Numbered from the stretch's first letter, positions 53,403-62,920 are shown. The stretch: 64,000 nucleotides of DNA from G963662675 sp963662675 (GCA_963662675.2 CAXXHP010000006.1:62001-126000); one strand, 5' to 3'. Notes: generated by a model not told the origin, from the letters alone. Made by a program: numbers and translations.

Positions 53403-53939
53403 TTATGAGTATAAACTTTTCCTAAGGGTCACATATTTCGATGAATATTTTCGCCCTTTTGTGTCAGAAACAAAAACCTTCGCCCAATAGAATTTACGGA
53501 TGCTACGGTCGTGTTCATGAAAAACACTCAAGTTGACTTGAAGTTCATGTTCTTTCCCTGCTTCGAGATAAAGTGGATAAATCTCATAGCGATTCATTCC
53601 TTTCAATTTAAACTTCCGCTTTGACCACAGTTTACGAAACACCAGAACAGGTGCCTCAATGTCGACATCCTTCCTCCTATTATTTTTGACTTTAATTATC
53701 AACACCTTAGGTCGGAAATCACGATCCTTATGTAAATAAACTGTTATCCTCTTTAATGAAAAAGAAAACTTCGTTTTGTGAGAGTCTGGCTTTTTAATAG
53801 TTTGCCTTCTGGAAAGCAGATATGCACCAAGAATTAGGAGAAGTAACATTGGGATCATCCAGAGCTTCCACCCTTCTGGTCCTACTTCATTTTGAACTTG
53901 CAATACAACAGGTGATGCCATTGAAATAAGTTTGTACAT
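53403..53939 (-). CDS. Single-pass membrane protein, unknown function
   Basis: A 178-residue protein with a short N-terminal segment, one clear membrane helix (~26-42; KLWMIPMLLLLILGAYLLS), and a basic, beta-rich cytosolic or periplasmic domain rich in Lys/Arg (KVLIIKVKNNRRKDVDIEAPVLVFRKLW...). No family was recognised. It is coupled to pulA by TAAATG, suggesting a link to polysaccharide metabolism, but the domain gives no direct support. ATG 53921 is an alternative start. Confidence 0.65.
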   Translation of the reverse strand: MYKLISMASPVVLQVQNEVGPEGWKLWMIPMLLLLILGAYLLSRRQTIKKPDSHKTKFSFSLKRITVYLHKDRDFRPKVLIIKVKNNRRKDVDIEAPVLVFRKLWSKRKFKLKGMNRYEIYPLYLEAGKEHELQVNLSVFHEHDRSIRKFYWAKVFVSDTKGRKYSSKYVTLRKSLYS

Positions 53940-53962
53940 AGCTTTTACTTTGATCTCTAAAA

Positions 53963-53996
53963 GTAAAAAAAGTCCTGCGATTTGAATGCGGGACTT
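53963..53996 (-). terminator. Rho-independent terminator of the LytTR operon
   Basis: On the minus strand a 9-bp stem (AAGTCCCGC with GCAGGACTT, one G-U pair) is followed by TTTTTTTAC. It lies ~50 nt after the LytTR regulator stop. Confidence 0.85.
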
Positions 53997-54044
53997 AAAC
54001 TTTACTCATCAAATATTTTCAACCGGAGTATTCTCTTGTTCAAT

Positions 54045-54794
54045 TTAAAAATTAAGGGAGTTTTTCAAGTTCTTGTACCCCGACTTACTCACCTTAAGCT
54101 TAGTCTTATCTTTCAAGATTATGACATATGATTCTTTTTCATATTGCTGAATTTCTGCGATATGCGCAACGTTAATGATATGCGACCGATGAATGCGAAT
54201 GAAGTCTTTTGGGTTAAGGTGGGTTTCAAAATACTTCATCGTTTTTTGTTTCATATGCCGTCCCTCTTCTGTATAGATCAACACATAATCATCAAGTGCC
54301 TCAATATACCTAATTTGATCGGTCAGGATAATCGAAATTTTATGCCGGTCTTTAACAACTATTCGATCCAAATAATCTTCAATTGTGAATTCGCTCAATT
54401 TTTCAAGCTGTCCTTGGTTGTTCCCATTATTACCAATTCTCTCTGAAACCTTTTCAATAGCGTCTAGCAATCGTTCTTTTGAAAACGGTTTTAGCAGATA
54501 ATCAACCGCGTTGTAATCAAAGGCTTTTAATGCAAACTGATCATATGCTGTTGTGAAAATAATTTCCGGTTTGTGGTCAAGTAATTGCAACATCTCAAAG
54601 CCTGTTATCTTAGGCATTTGAATGTCCAGAAAAACTAAATCCGGCTTTTTTTCATTGATTGCTTGCACACCTTCAAATCCATTCTCACATTCACCCATCA
54701 GGTTAATATCCAGATGATCTTTCAGATATGATTTCAGCAAATCACGAGCTAGTTCTTCATCTTCAACAATTAAAACATTCAATTTTTCTTTCAT
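54045..54794 (-). CDS. LytTR-family response regulator
   Basis: A 249-residue regulator with REC ~5-120 (acceptor Asp57, LVFLDIQMPKITGFEML; Thr in FTTAYDQFALKAF; Lys in YLLKPF) and a C-terminal LytTR DNA-binding domain (~150-245; DRIVVKDRHKISIILTDQIRYIEALDDYVLIYT ... FIRIHRSHIINVAHI). It is the last gene of a module that also encodes a LytS-type kinase and two DUF5668/LiaF-like membrane proteins. Confidence 0.94.
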   Translation of the reverse strand: MKEKLNVLIVEDEELARDLLKSYLKDHLDINLMGECENGFEGVQAINEKKPDLVFLDIQMPKITGFEMLQLLDHKPEIIFTTAYDQFALKAFDYNAVDYLLKPFSKERLLDAIEKVSERIGNNGNNQGQLEKLSEFTIEDYLDRIVVKDRHKISIILTDQIRYIEALDDYVLIYTEEGRHMKQKTMKYFETHLNPKDFIRIHRSHIINVAHIAEIQQYEKESYVIILKDKTKLKVSKSGYKNLKNSLNF

Positions 54795-54799
54795 GATTT

Positions 54800-55834
54800 C
54801 TATTTTTGAGGGATCATAAGTTCTACCTTAAAGCTTGTTTTATTATCTGTTATTTTCAGCAAATTAGGGTTTCCGTACATTAGTTCTAACCGTTGCCTAA
54901 TATTTCTCAAGCCAATTCCCTCTCCCTTGTTCTTTACAGAATCTGGTTCATACTCATTATCAATTATGATGTGAAAATATTTATTTTTTGATTGGCAGGA
55001 CACATAAATTCTAACTGGTTCCGTAGCCTCATAAACCCCATATTTAATGGCATTTTCAAACAAGGGCTGTAAAATCATATTTGGAATTTCAGCTTTCAAA
55101 CAACTTTCTTCAATTTCAAAAATAGGATTCAGTTTTTTGCCAAATCGGATCTTCTCAATCCCCAAATACAGCTTAATATTCTCCAACTCCTCTTTTAATG
55201 AAACCGTCTCTCTCTGATTATGTTGCAGGGAATAACGCATCACCATGGAAAGATTGATCACCATTTCCTGAGCTTTCACCGGATTGCTTATGGTTAAAGA
55301 TGAAATTGAATTTAAGCTATTAAAAAGAAAATGTGGATTAATCTGTGATTTAAGAGCACTTAGCTCAGCATCCCGAACTAACGACTTCATTTCGGCTTCC
55401 CTTTCTATTTTTTCTTTGAGACTGTTGTAATAGCTAATGGCATAAAAAAACACAACATAACCAACATACAACAAATAACCTGTAAGTATTTTGGTGGGAA
55501 GTGTTCTATACAGATATTCCTGTGCATCAAACGCCTTGGCAATAATGAAACTCACATACAGCCAGATCACATTTAAAATAGAAGATGCCACTACGTGAAA
55601 CAAAATATTCCGACTCCAATCATTTTCGGATATTCCGTTGTACTTAACTAAGTACCAAATACTAGTCCCTAGTATCGGGAATAATACAAATATTGAAATT
55701 GATTCAGAAACAGAAATTATGAAACTGGATCTGGCCCATAATGTTTGCAGTAACACGCCTCCAAAACCCATCACAAGCCAAAATAGCCCGTAGTAAAGAC
55801 TCAATATTCTGTTACTAATAAACGGGTGTTTCAT
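54800..55834 (-). CDS. LytS-type membrane histidine kinase
   Basis: A 344-residue kinase with four predicted membrane helices (~13-33, 40-63, 79-100, 117-135), a short coiled coil, then the His_kinase domain with His168 in LKSQINPHFLFNSLNSISSL and an ATPase domain (PLFENAIKYG; GEGIGLRNIRQRLELMYG). It lacks an extracellular sensor domain, so it may read the membrane or one of its neighbours. It ends 5 nt before the LytTR regulator, its likely partner. Confidence 0.93.
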   Translation of the reverse strand: MKHPFISNRILSLYYGLFWLVMGFGGVLLQTLWARSSFIISVSESISIFVLFPILGTSIWYLVKYNGISENDWSRNILFHVVASSILNVIWLYVSFIIAKAFDAQEYLYRTLPTKILTGYLLYVGYVVFFYAISYYNSLKEKIEREAEMKSLVRDAELSALKSQINPHFLFNSLNSISSLTISNPVKAQEMVINLSMVMRYSLQHNQRETVSLKEELENIKLYLGIEKIRFGKKLNPIFEIEESCLKAEIPNMILQPLFENAIKYGVYEATEPVRIYVSCQSKNKYFHIIIDNEYEPDSVKNKGEGIGLRNIRQRLELMYGNPNLLKITDNKTSFKVELMIPQK

Positions 55835-55840
55835 CTCGTC

Positions 55841-56581
55841 TTACACATGTTTAATTTCTACACCACCAAACACAGTAATCCCTTTTATCACGATCGTTTT
55901 TTCAGGATCAAAACTTCCTTGTTGAAAGGTATCTCCCCGCTTATCTGTAAATCCACCAAAAATAGTGGTTATCTCATTCCTTACATTCCAATCCATTGGC
56001 ACTTTTAATCCCGTACCACCAAATACGCAAATACAATCAATAACAGCACCTTGCTGCGAAAGGATTGTCTTTCTCAGATCATATTCAATCCCGCCAAATA
56101 TTGAGGTAGAGCGCCCACCCTTGAAGTCTTGAGAATTTATAAAAATTTCACGTCCACCAAAAATAACAAAGTCATCAAACTCATCGAATGTCTTCCCCTG
56201 AGGGCCTTCTTTAATTTGACGACTACATCCTTTTTGCCTATAAAGTAGTGAAGCTCCGATAGCTACTAAAATCAATGGCCAATATATCCGCTTAACCTCT
56301 CTCGGAACATCAACGAACTCCGGCAATAAAAAGAATCCGCCAATACCAATCAATATGATACCTCCGGTTCGGTTCCCTCCCATCAATGAGAATACGCCGA
56401 TCGCAATTAAAATCATCTGCCATGAGATTAACAAATCTGCAATATCCCAAGGGATAAGATTTAATCTCTGCAGTATCAAAATTACACCAATAACGATAAG
56501 TACAACCCCCAGATAAAAGCGTTTATTCCCTTTCTGTTCCATAAATTTTCTTTTTAATAAGATGCCTTTTTGATCGTGCAT
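55841..56581 (-). CDS. LiaF-like membrane protein (DUF5668 + cell-wall stress domain)
   Basis: A 246-residue protein with four N-terminal membrane helices (~22-115; YLGVVLIVIGVILILQRLNLIPWD is the DUF5668 signature), then a C-terminal beta domain like that of LiaF (VIFGGREIFINSQDFKGGRSTSIFGGIEYDLRKTIL ... ITVFGGVEIKHV). LiaF proteins restrain envelope-stress kinases in Firmicutes. Its place 6 nt before a LytS-type kinase suggests a similar inhibitory or sensing role (inference). ATG 56542 is an alternative start. Confidence 0.85.
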   Translation of the reverse strand: MHDQKGILLKRKFMEQKGNKRFYLGVVLIVIGVILILQRLNLIPWDIADLLISWQMILIAIGVFSLMGGNRTGGIILIGIGGFFLLPEFVDVPREVKRIYWPLILVAIGASLLYRQKGCSRQIKEGPQGKTFDEFDDFVIFGGREIFINSQDFKGGRSTSIFGGIEYDLRKTILSQQGAVIDCICVFGGTGLKVPMDWNVRNEITTIFGGFTDKRGDTFQQGSFDPEKTIVIKGITVFGGVEIKHV

Positions 56582-56646
56582 TTCTCCATCCCCCCTAATT
56601 TAAAAATATTGTTTAAATATTCTATTCTCACTTCGTTTTAATACGA

Positions 56647-56988
56647 TCATAAAAGCCGTGTTATAACGATTACCCCAAGAACGATTAATAAAATTGGAAA
56701 AAGAAGCAATAGGAGTATCCCCGGGATAATTATGTGTGGAAGAAATAACAGGACAGCAAGAACAATCAGAAGAGTTCCAACAAACCTGCGGCCGACAACC
56801 AAAATAATACCAACTATTAATAAAATTTCGGGGAGACCTATATCCCACGTATTAATTTGCCACCCAATTTCACGAAGTATCCAAAGAATACCAATAATGA
56901 TAAGAATTGTTCCTATAAGGGATCCCGAGTGCTTTTGCTCAGACCTGATGTTACGGCAAGTTCTCCGGTTTTCTCTTGAATATTCCAT
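56647..56988 (-). CDS. DUF5668-like membrane protein
   Basis: A 113-residue protein with a basic, soluble N-terminus (~1-20) and three to four membrane helices (SLIGTILIIIGILWILREIGW; LPEILLIVGIILVVG; FVGTLLIVLAVLLFLP; GILLLLLFPILLIVLGVIVI). The first helix pair resembles DUF5668. It is the first gene of the LiaF-kinase-LytTR module and probably forms part of a membrane sensing complex. No promoter motif was recognised upstream. Confidence 0.75.
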   Translation of the reverse strand: MEYSRENRRTCRNIRSEQKHSGSLIGTILIIIGILWILREIGWQINTWDIGLPEILLIVGIILVVGRRFVGTLLIVLAVLLFLPHIIIPGILLLLLFPILLIVLGVIVITRLL

Positions 56989-57095
56989 TTCTGCCCTTTC
57001 TTTGTTTATTAAGCAAATCTAGATCTTCAATTTATAGCAACAGAAACCTGATCGGTTAATGGAAGTGAATAATCGGTAAATTGAGTCTTCAGCAT

Positions 57096-57122
57096 AAAAA
57101 AACGGGATTTTAAAAAATCCCG
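57096..57122 (-). terminator. Rho-independent terminator of glnS
   Basis: On the minus strand CGGGATTTT pairs with AAAATCCCG and runs into a seven-T stretch, 12 nt after the glnS stop. Confidence 0.9.
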
Positions 57123-57133
57123 CTCTGAATATC

Positions 57134-58831
57134 TTATTTCCCTTTGACTTTTGACCAAGTATCACGAAGTGGAGCTGTTCGGTTAAACACCAGCTTATCC
57201 GTTTGGCTGTCTGGATCAAGATTGAAATATCCCAATCTTTCAAACTGAAATGAATCCAGTGGTTTTGCATCTTTCACAAAAGGCTCTATAATACAATTAG
57301 ACAACACCTTCAATGAATCAGGATTTAAAAACTCTTTAAAGTCTACATCCTTGTTTCCATCCGGTTCCTCTACACTAAATAGTCTATCATAAATACGAAC
57401 TTCAGCCTTGACATTTTCCGTTGCAGACACCCAGTGCAAAGTCGCTTTGACTTTTCGCCCATCAGGTGAATTTCCACCTCGAGAAGCAGGATCATATGTG
57501 CAATGCAACTCTATAATTTCCCCGTCTTCATCTTTTATGACTTCATTACAAGTGATGAAGAAAGCATAACGCAAACGAACTTCTTTACCGGGAGAAAGGC
57601 GGAAGAATTTCCGAGGAGGATCTTCCATGAAATCACCTCTCTCAATATATAATTCTTTCGTAAACGGAACTTTACGTTTCCCTGCGTCTAGATTTTCCGG
57701 ATTATTAACTGCATCAAGTTCTTCAACCTGACCTTCCGGATAATTTGTAATTACCACTTTAAGGGGATCGAGTACACCCATTACGCGCTGTGCACTTTTA
57801 TTTAAATCCTCACGGACACTGTGTTCCAATAAGGCCACATCAATCATCCCATCAACTTTAGTAACCCCAATGCGATCGGAAAAGTTCCGAATAGAAGTTG
57901 GCGTATAACCCCGACGACGCAACCCAGATATAGTTGGCATACGCGGATCGTCCCACCCATTCACATAGTTTTCTTTAACCAATTGTAGCAATTTACGCTT
58001 ACTCATTACAGTGTAACTAAGATTCAAGCGAGCAAACTCAATTTGACGAGGCTTGTAGTCACCATCTCTCAATTGCTCCACGAACCAGTCATACAACGGG
58101 CGATGCACCTCAAATTCCAAGGTGCAAATAGAATGAGTAATTCCTTCCCAGTAGTCAGACTGTCCATGTGCAAAATCATACATTGGATAAATACACCATT
58201 TATCGCCAGTACGATGATGAGGAGCTTTCATAATCCGATAAATGATCGGATCGCGCATGTGCATATTTGGAGAAGCCATGTCTATTTTTGCACGAAGGAC
58301 ATGTGACCCTTCATCAAATTCCCCTTCTTTCATTCGCATAAAAAGATTCTTATTCTCCTCAACCGAACGATTTCTATATGGACTTTCAATTCCCGCTCTG
58401 GTAGGTGTTCCTTTTTGGCTACTAATCATCTCCGCATCCTGATCATCCACAAAGGCTTTCCCTGTCTCAATCAATTTTAACGCAAACTGAAACAGTTTAT
58501 CAAAATTATCTGACGCATAAAATTCTTTATCACCCCAGTCAAAACCCAACCAACGAACATCTGCCTTTATGGATTCAACATACTCGGTTTCCTCTTTAGA
58601 GGGGTTTGTATCATCAAAACGCAAATTCGTTTCACCATTATATTTAAGTGCAGTCCCAAAGTTTAAACATATAGATTTTGCATGACCAATATGCAAATAC
58701 CCATTAGGTTCAGGCGGGAAACGGGTATGTACTTTTCCCCCATTTACACCTGCATTTATTTCTTCTTCAACAATTTGGTGAATAAAGTTCGTCTTCACCG
58801 CAACATCTTTTTCAGGACTTTTATCGGTCAT
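57134..58831 (-). CDS. glnS: Glutaminyl-tRNA synthetase
   Basis: A class I synthetase charging tRNA-Gln directly. The 565-residue protein has the HIGH motif in EPNGYLHIGHAKS, the LRFDDTNPSKEE segment of the Glx family, the KMSKS equivalent VMSKRKLLQLV, and a C-terminal anticodon-binding beta-barrel pair (RKFFRLSPGKEVRLRYAF...). Its presence means the organism does not depend on the Glu-tRNA-Gln amidotransferase route. Start ATG 58831. Confidence 0.97.
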   Translation of the reverse strand: MTDKSPEKDVAVKTNFIHQIVEEEINAGVNGGKVHTRFPPEPNGYLHIGHAKSICLNFGTALKYNGETNLRFDDTNPSKEETEYVESIKADVRWLGFDWGDKEFYASDNFDKLFQFALKLIETGKAFVDDQDAEMISSQKGTPTRAGIESPYRNRSVEENKNLFMRMKEGEFDEGSHVLRAKIDMASPNMHMRDPIIYRIMKAPHHRTGDKWCIYPMYDFAHGQSDYWEGITHSICTLEFEVHRPLYDWFVEQLRDGDYKPRQIEFARLNLSYTVMSKRKLLQLVKENYVNGWDDPRMPTISGLRRRGYTPTSIRNFSDRIGVTKVDGMIDVALLEHSVREDLNKSAQRVMGVLDPLKVVITNYPEGQVEELDAVNNPENLDAGKRKVPFTKELYIERGDFMEDPPRKFFRLSPGKEVRLRYAFFITCNEVIKDEDGEIIELHCTYDPASRGGNSPDGRKVKATLHWVSATENVKAEVRIYDRLFSVEEPDGNKDVDFKEFLNPDSLKVLSNCIIEPFVKDAKPLDSFQFERLGYFNLDPDSQTDKLVFNRTAPLRDTWSKVKGK

Positions 58832-59038
58832 ATAACTGTGTTGTTAATTCTCATTAAAAATAAAACACCCAGAAGTGGCAGCATTTACTCTAAACATTCA
58901 TAATTATGCGCAATGTTATCACAACGAATCTTGCATATTATCAATAAAAACTAAATATCTACCTTCATGCAAAAGTATAAAATGATCCGTATAAAGACTT
59001 TTACTATCCGATAAAATCAACATCTAAAAAAGAAAAAT

Positions 59039-59046
59039 TAATTTTG
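59039..59046 (+). promoter_or_regulatory. -7 element upstream of folB
   Basis: TAATTTTG is a perfect TAnnTTTG match 42 nt before the folB ATG. No correctly spaced TTG is seen. Confidence 0.45.
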
Positions 59047-59088
59047 TGTGACAGTTGGCAACTTTGCTTAATCAAATAAATTGAGATA

Positions 59089-59442
59089 ATGTCAGGATTA
59101 ATAGAGATTGAAGGAATGGAGTTTTACGCCTATCACGGCCATTACCCTATAGAAAAGAAAGTTGGGAATCGGTTTATTGCTTCAGTTCACATAAAAACGG
59201 ATTGCGAAAAAGCCGGAAAAACTGATAGGCTAGAAGATGCGCTAAATTATCAAACAGCATATGAGTTAATTAAAGAAGAAATGGGAACGCCTTCAGATCT
59301 ATTAGAGAATGTTTGTGCAAGAATACTTGATTCTCTTTATCGTAATTTCCCGAGGATAGAAAAGGCAACCATAAAACTTTCAAAGATGAATCCTCCGATG
59401 GGCGGACAAATTGAGAGGGTAAGCGTAAGCATAACCAGATAG
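59089..59442 (+). CDS. folB: Dihydroneopterin aldolase
   Basis: FolB converts 7,8-dihydroneopterin to 6-hydroxymethyl-dihydropterin in folate synthesis. The 117-residue protein matches the family: GMEFYAYHGHYPIEKKVGNRF (catalytic Tyr/His region), DALNYQTAYELIKEEM with the substrate-binding Asn-Tyr, LLENVCARI with the Glu that anchors pterin, and KMNPPMGGQIERVSVSI at the end (Lys catalytic). Single gene followed by tRNA-Cys. Confidence 0.95.
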   Translation: MSGLIEIEGMEFYAYHGHYPIEKKVGNRFIASVHIKTDCEKAGKTDRLEDALNYQTAYELIKEEMGTPSDLLENVCARILDSLYRNFPRIEKATIKLSKMNPPMGGQIERVSVSITR

Positions 59443-59508
59443 TAAAATTAATTACCGCATGTTGCAAAGCTGAAATTTTTATATAAATTTGCAGTCCCTA
59501 AAAACAGG

Positions 59509-59579
59509 GTCTCTTGGCCGAGTGGCTAGGCAGCGGTCTGCAAAACCGCGTACGGCGGTTCGAATCCGCCAGAGACCTC
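59509..59579 (+). tRNA. tRNA-Cys (GCA anticodon)
   Basis: A 71-nt tRNA with acceptor stem GGTCTCT/AGAGACC, D arm GCC...GGC, anticodon stem GCGGT/ACCGC around loop CTGCAAA giving anticodon GCA, and T arm GGCGG-TTCGAAT-CCGCC. The discriminator base is T (U73), as required for Cys. CCA is not encoded. Confidence 0.96.
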
Positions 59580-59591
59580 TATAAAGACAGA

Positions 59592-59630
59592 AACCCTCTT
59601 GTAAATCAATTATTTACGAGAGGGTTTTTT
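59592..59630 (+). terminator. Rho-independent terminator of tRNA-Cys
   Basis: A ~15-bp stem (AACCCTCTTGTAAAT with ATTTACGAGAGGGTT, one wobble) has a short loop and six T. It lies 13 nt after the tRNA. Confidence 0.92.
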
Positions 59631-59710
59631 ATTTGGAGTAAGAATTAAATATATCGTCTGAAAATCAGGAAATGTGAATTGATTTATTCCCTTAGAATTA
59701 TAAAACTGCG

Positions 59711-60346
59711 TTAAGGATTTAATAGACTAACAACCTGGTCAATGTTTGATTCGGCAACCAACTGAATGGACTCTGCATTCTTTTTATAAGAGGGAGTTCC
59801 AGACTCAAAGCCACACAATACAGATTGAACAGAATTAGGTTGAGTCAACTCAACAGTTCGTTTCATAACAAAGCCAGATTGATCAAAAATATCCAGTGTT
59901 GTGGAGCAAAAAGCTGAATAATTTGCAACCTTCGAATAAACACCATATTCAACTTCCGTTTCTACAATTTCATCTAGAAGAAGACCTGCCTCAAAACGAC
60001 GTAATACAATTGCAATCTCGGCATGTTTCTCTTGCATCAACATCAATAGTCCCTCATTGATATCTTCACCCTTCAATGTCGTATCAATCACAACTGGCAC
60101 TAATAGTTCTTGTTCTATGCCTGCAGTAAGTTCCGCTAAATATTTGTCATGAATTTCTTTAAGAACTTCTTTCTTTTCTGCAGAATCCGTTGGTCGAAGC
60201 TGGTTCAAATCCCCTACATCTACAATCAAAAGATTTGTTATTTTTTCATCCTGATTCAGATTGGTTGGCGCAATTTGGATAGCATATTCCGGCGATTTAC
60301 ATTGATGAAATACCAGAACGATTAAGATAAGGATCAAGTTTCTCAT
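59711..60346 (-). CDS. Predicted lipoprotein, unknown function
   Basis: From ATG 60346 the product is 211 residues. A short hydrophobic signal (MRNLILILIVLVFHQC) ends at a cysteine followed by KSPEY, consistent with a Bacteroidota lipoprotein although the residues before Cys (FHQ) are not an ideal lipobox. The mature protein resembles envelope proteins that assemble on a Rossmann-like core (NLLIVDVGDLNQLRP ... HAEIAIVLRRFEAG), but I could not assign a family. An in-frame ATG at 60379 precedes the likely start. Encoded alone. Confidence 0.65.
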   Translation of the reverse strand: MRNLILILIVLVFHQCKSPEYAIQIAPTNLNQDEKITNLLIVDVGDLNQLRPTDSAEKKEVLKEIHDKYLAELTAGIEQELLVPVVIDTTLKGEDINEGLLMLMQEKHAEIAIVLRRFEAGLLLDEIVETEVEYGVYSKVANYSAFCSTTLDIFDQSGFVMKRTVELTQPNSVQSVLCGFESGTPSYKKNAESIQLVAESNIDQVVSLLNP

Positions 60347-60580
60347 AACGCTTGGTTTTTTTATTAAATACGAATTCACCTAACGAAAAGTTCCTTGAGA
60401 ACCTCCTCGCTAAATCCTCCGTAAATCGACACCTAGCTAGAAATTTAGAAACTCAGTTTATGTATATCATAATATAAATCCAAACTCCCTGAGAACGTGA
60501 TTGTTGCCAAAAACTCATATTTTTAAACCCCAAAGGCATCTCTGCTTAAGAACATGAGTGCTTGGGATAATAAATGGTTT

Positions 60581-61246
60581 TTAGTAGAGTAATTTCCCGA
60601 GGTTATCGAATCTTTTCTTGTAATCCGACATGGAGAGCTTGATCACTTCACAGGCCTCCTCGGCTCCGTAGAGATGAGTAATCTCTGTTTCCTTTTCTTT
60701 ACCCGGCATATCCTTATATGTCAGGAAGTAATGTTTTAACCTCTCTACAACGACTGGGGGTAGGTCTGTCACATCCTTATACCCTTCGTATACAACATCA
60801 TTACTTAAAACGGCAATGATTTTGTCATCTGCCTCATTTCCATCAATCATGCGAAATCCGCCAATTGGACGAGCATGCACCAGAATGTCGCCGTGAGTGA
60901 TGTCCTTTTCAGTTAGCACGCAAATATCAATCGGATCACCATCTCCGCGAATGCCGGTTTTCCCAGTTTTTCCCATACAATACTCTCCAATTGAATCTCC
61001 ACAAAATGTTTGAGGAAGGAAACCGTATAAAGCAGGAACGACATTGGAGTATTTTTGTGGACGGTCTAGTAAAAGAAATCCGCTGTCTTTGTCAATTTCA
61101 TACTTCACAGTATCCGTAGGAACTACTTCAATAAAAGCGGTTACTTTCTTGGGGGCTTCTTTTCCAATATAAACACCATGCCAAGGATGTGATTTGTAAC
61201 GAAGGCCCATTAAACGCCCAATTGGATCAGATAATCTATCAACCAT
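60581..61246 (-). CDS. ppa: Family I inorganic pyrophosphatase
   Basis: Hydrolyses pyrophosphate to drive biosynthetic reactions. The 221-residue protein has the family I core: FIEVVPTDTVKYEIDKDSGFLLLDRP, YGFLPQTFCGDSIGEY, and the metal-binding signature GDGDPIDICVL followed by RPIGGFRMIDGNEADDKIIAV. It is somewhat longer than E. coli Ppa (~175), with an extended N-terminus and C-terminus. A minus-strand -7-like TAATTTTG lies at 61299-61306. Confidence 0.95.
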   Translation of the reverse strand: MVDRLSDPIGRLMGLRYKSHPWHGVYIGKEAPKKVTAFIEVVPTDTVKYEIDKDSGFLLLDRPQKYSNVVPALYGFLPQTFCGDSIGEYCMGKTGKTGIRGDGDPIDICVLTEKDITHGDILVHARPIGGFRMIDGNEADDKIIAVLSNDVVYEGYKDVTDLPPVVVERLKHYFLTYKDMPGKEKETEITHLYGAEEACEVIKLSMSDYKKRFDNLGKLLY

Positions 61247-61381
61247 AGTCTCTTCTTAATTTTTTTAACTCAAACCTAACTAAGGGTAAAAAGTTTTGCA
61301 AAATTATAAGTTTTAGCAATAAAAAAAGGTGCATTTTACCATGAAAAACTAGAATATAAAGAAAAAACAAACACTCAATAG

Positions 61382-62920
61382 TCAATAACCCCAACTCTCC
61401 CTGTCCAGACTTCTATATTGAATAGCTTCTGAGATATGCTGACTTTTCACTTGAGATGATCCCTCCATGTCTGCAATGGTACGAGATACTTTTGAGATAC
61501 GGTCGTAAGCTCTGGCTGATAAACCCAGTTTTTCCATTGCATTTTTCAATAACATATTGCTTTCCTGATCCAGTTGAACAAATTCCCTGATTTGACGGGA
61601 TGTCATTTGTGCATTGCAAAAAACACCATCCATTCCCTTATACCGTTCTGATTGAACTAGTCTGGCCAAAATTACCCTTTCCCGAATGCTTTTACTATCC
61701 TCAGTAGAATCTAGCTCAGACAATTTTTTAAATGGAACTGGAACAACTTCCAAGTGGATATCGATTCGGTCAAGCAATGGTCCCGAAATTTTATTCAGAT
61801 ATTTCGGAACCATGCCGGGAGCACATACGCATTCTTTGGTTGGATGATTATAATAACCGCATGGGCAGGGATTCATAGAAGCAACCAACATCAGACTAGC
61901 AGGATACTCAACTGAAATTTTTGCACGCGAGATCGTAATTTTTCGATCTTCAAGAGGTTGACGCATTACTTCCAAAACGGTGCGTTTAAACTCGGGAAGT
62001 TCATCCATGAAAAGAACCCCATTATGAGCCATTGATATTTCACCCGGTTGCGGATACGTTCCTCCCCCAACCAAAGCTACATCAGAAATGGTATGATGAG
62101 GCGAACGAAAAGGACGTTCCGTCATAAGGGATGTCCCTTTGTCAATCTTCCCAACAACGGAATGTATCTTAGTTGTTTCCAATGCCTCATGAAGCGTAAA
62201 AGGTGGCAGAATTGTAGATATACGTTTTGCTAACATTGTTTTCCCGGCTCCTGGCGGCCCAATCATTATCACATTATGCCCCCCAGCGGCAGCAATTTCC
62301 AATGCTCTTTTTACATTTTCCTGCCCTTTTACATCTGCAAAATCTGAGTCTGAACAATTAAGTACTCTTGAAAATTCTTCCCGGGTATCTACAATGGTTT
62401 GCTCAAGCTCGACTTCATTATTAAAGAAATCGACAACCTGCTTTAGGTTTTCAACCCCAAAAATTTTAAGATTATCAACAACTGCGGCTTCACGTGCATT
62501 TTGGACAGGAAGGATAAAACCCTCAAAACCTTCTTCACGCGCTTTAATTGCAATGGGCAAAGCTCCTCTTATTGGCTGGAGATTACCATCTAGCGAAAGC
62601 TCACCCATAAGAACAAAACGTTCAAGTTTTTCGGGAGCTATTTGCTCCGAAGCAGCCAAAACAGCAACGGCCAAGGGCAAATCATAAGCTGAGCCCTCTT
62701 TCCTCAAATCGGCAGGAGCCATATTTATCACAATCTTTTTTCTAGGCCACTTGAAACCATTTAACCGAAGCGCAGATTCAATTCGTTGTTGACTTTCTTT
62801 AACCGCACTATCAGGTAATCCCACCAGAAAAAACTTAATACCCTGCGAAACATCCGTTTCAACTGTTATTGTTGTTGCATCAATTCCCTGTACAGCTGAA
62901 GCAAAAGTTTTAATCATCAT
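61382..62920 (-). CDS. comM: YifB/ComM-type Mg-chelatase-like AAA+ ATPase
   Basis: A 512-residue protein: an N-terminal Lon-protease-S5-like domain (GIDATTITVETDVSQGIKFFLVGLPDSAVKESQQRIESAL), an AAA+ magnesium-chelatase domain with Walker A GPPGAGKTMLAKR, Walker B VLFMDELPEF and FRSPHHTISDVALVGGG, a zinc-binding-like Cys group (NPCPCGYYNHPTKECVC), and the C-terminal Mg-chelatase helical lid. ComM-type helicases promote branch migration when transformed DNA is integrated. The start at ATG 62920 is preferred over a TTG at 62944; ATG 62917 is equally possible. Confidence 0.92.
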   Translation of the reverse strand: MMIKTFASAVQGIDATTITVETDVSQGIKFFLVGLPDSAVKESQQRIESALRLNGFKWPRKKIVINMAPADLRKEGSAYDLPLAVAVLAASEQIAPEKLERFVLMGELSLDGNLQPIRGALPIAIKAREEGFEGFILPVQNAREAAVVDNLKIFGVENLKQVVDFFNNEVELEQTIVDTREEFSRVLNCSDSDFADVKGQENVKRALEIAAAGGHNVIMIGPPGAGKTMLAKRISTILPPFTLHEALETTKIHSVVGKIDKGTSLMTERPFRSPHHTISDVALVGGGTYPQPGEISMAHNGVLFMDELPEFKRTVLEVMRQPLEDRKITISRAKISVEYPASLMLVASMNPCPCGYYNHPTKECVCAPGMVPKYLNKISGPLLDRIDIHLEVVPVPFKKLSELDSTEDSKSIRERVILARLVQSERYKGMDGVFCNAQMTSRQIREFVQLDQESNMLLKNAMEKLGLSARAYDRISKVSRTIADMEGSSQVKSQHISEAIQYRSLDRESWGY

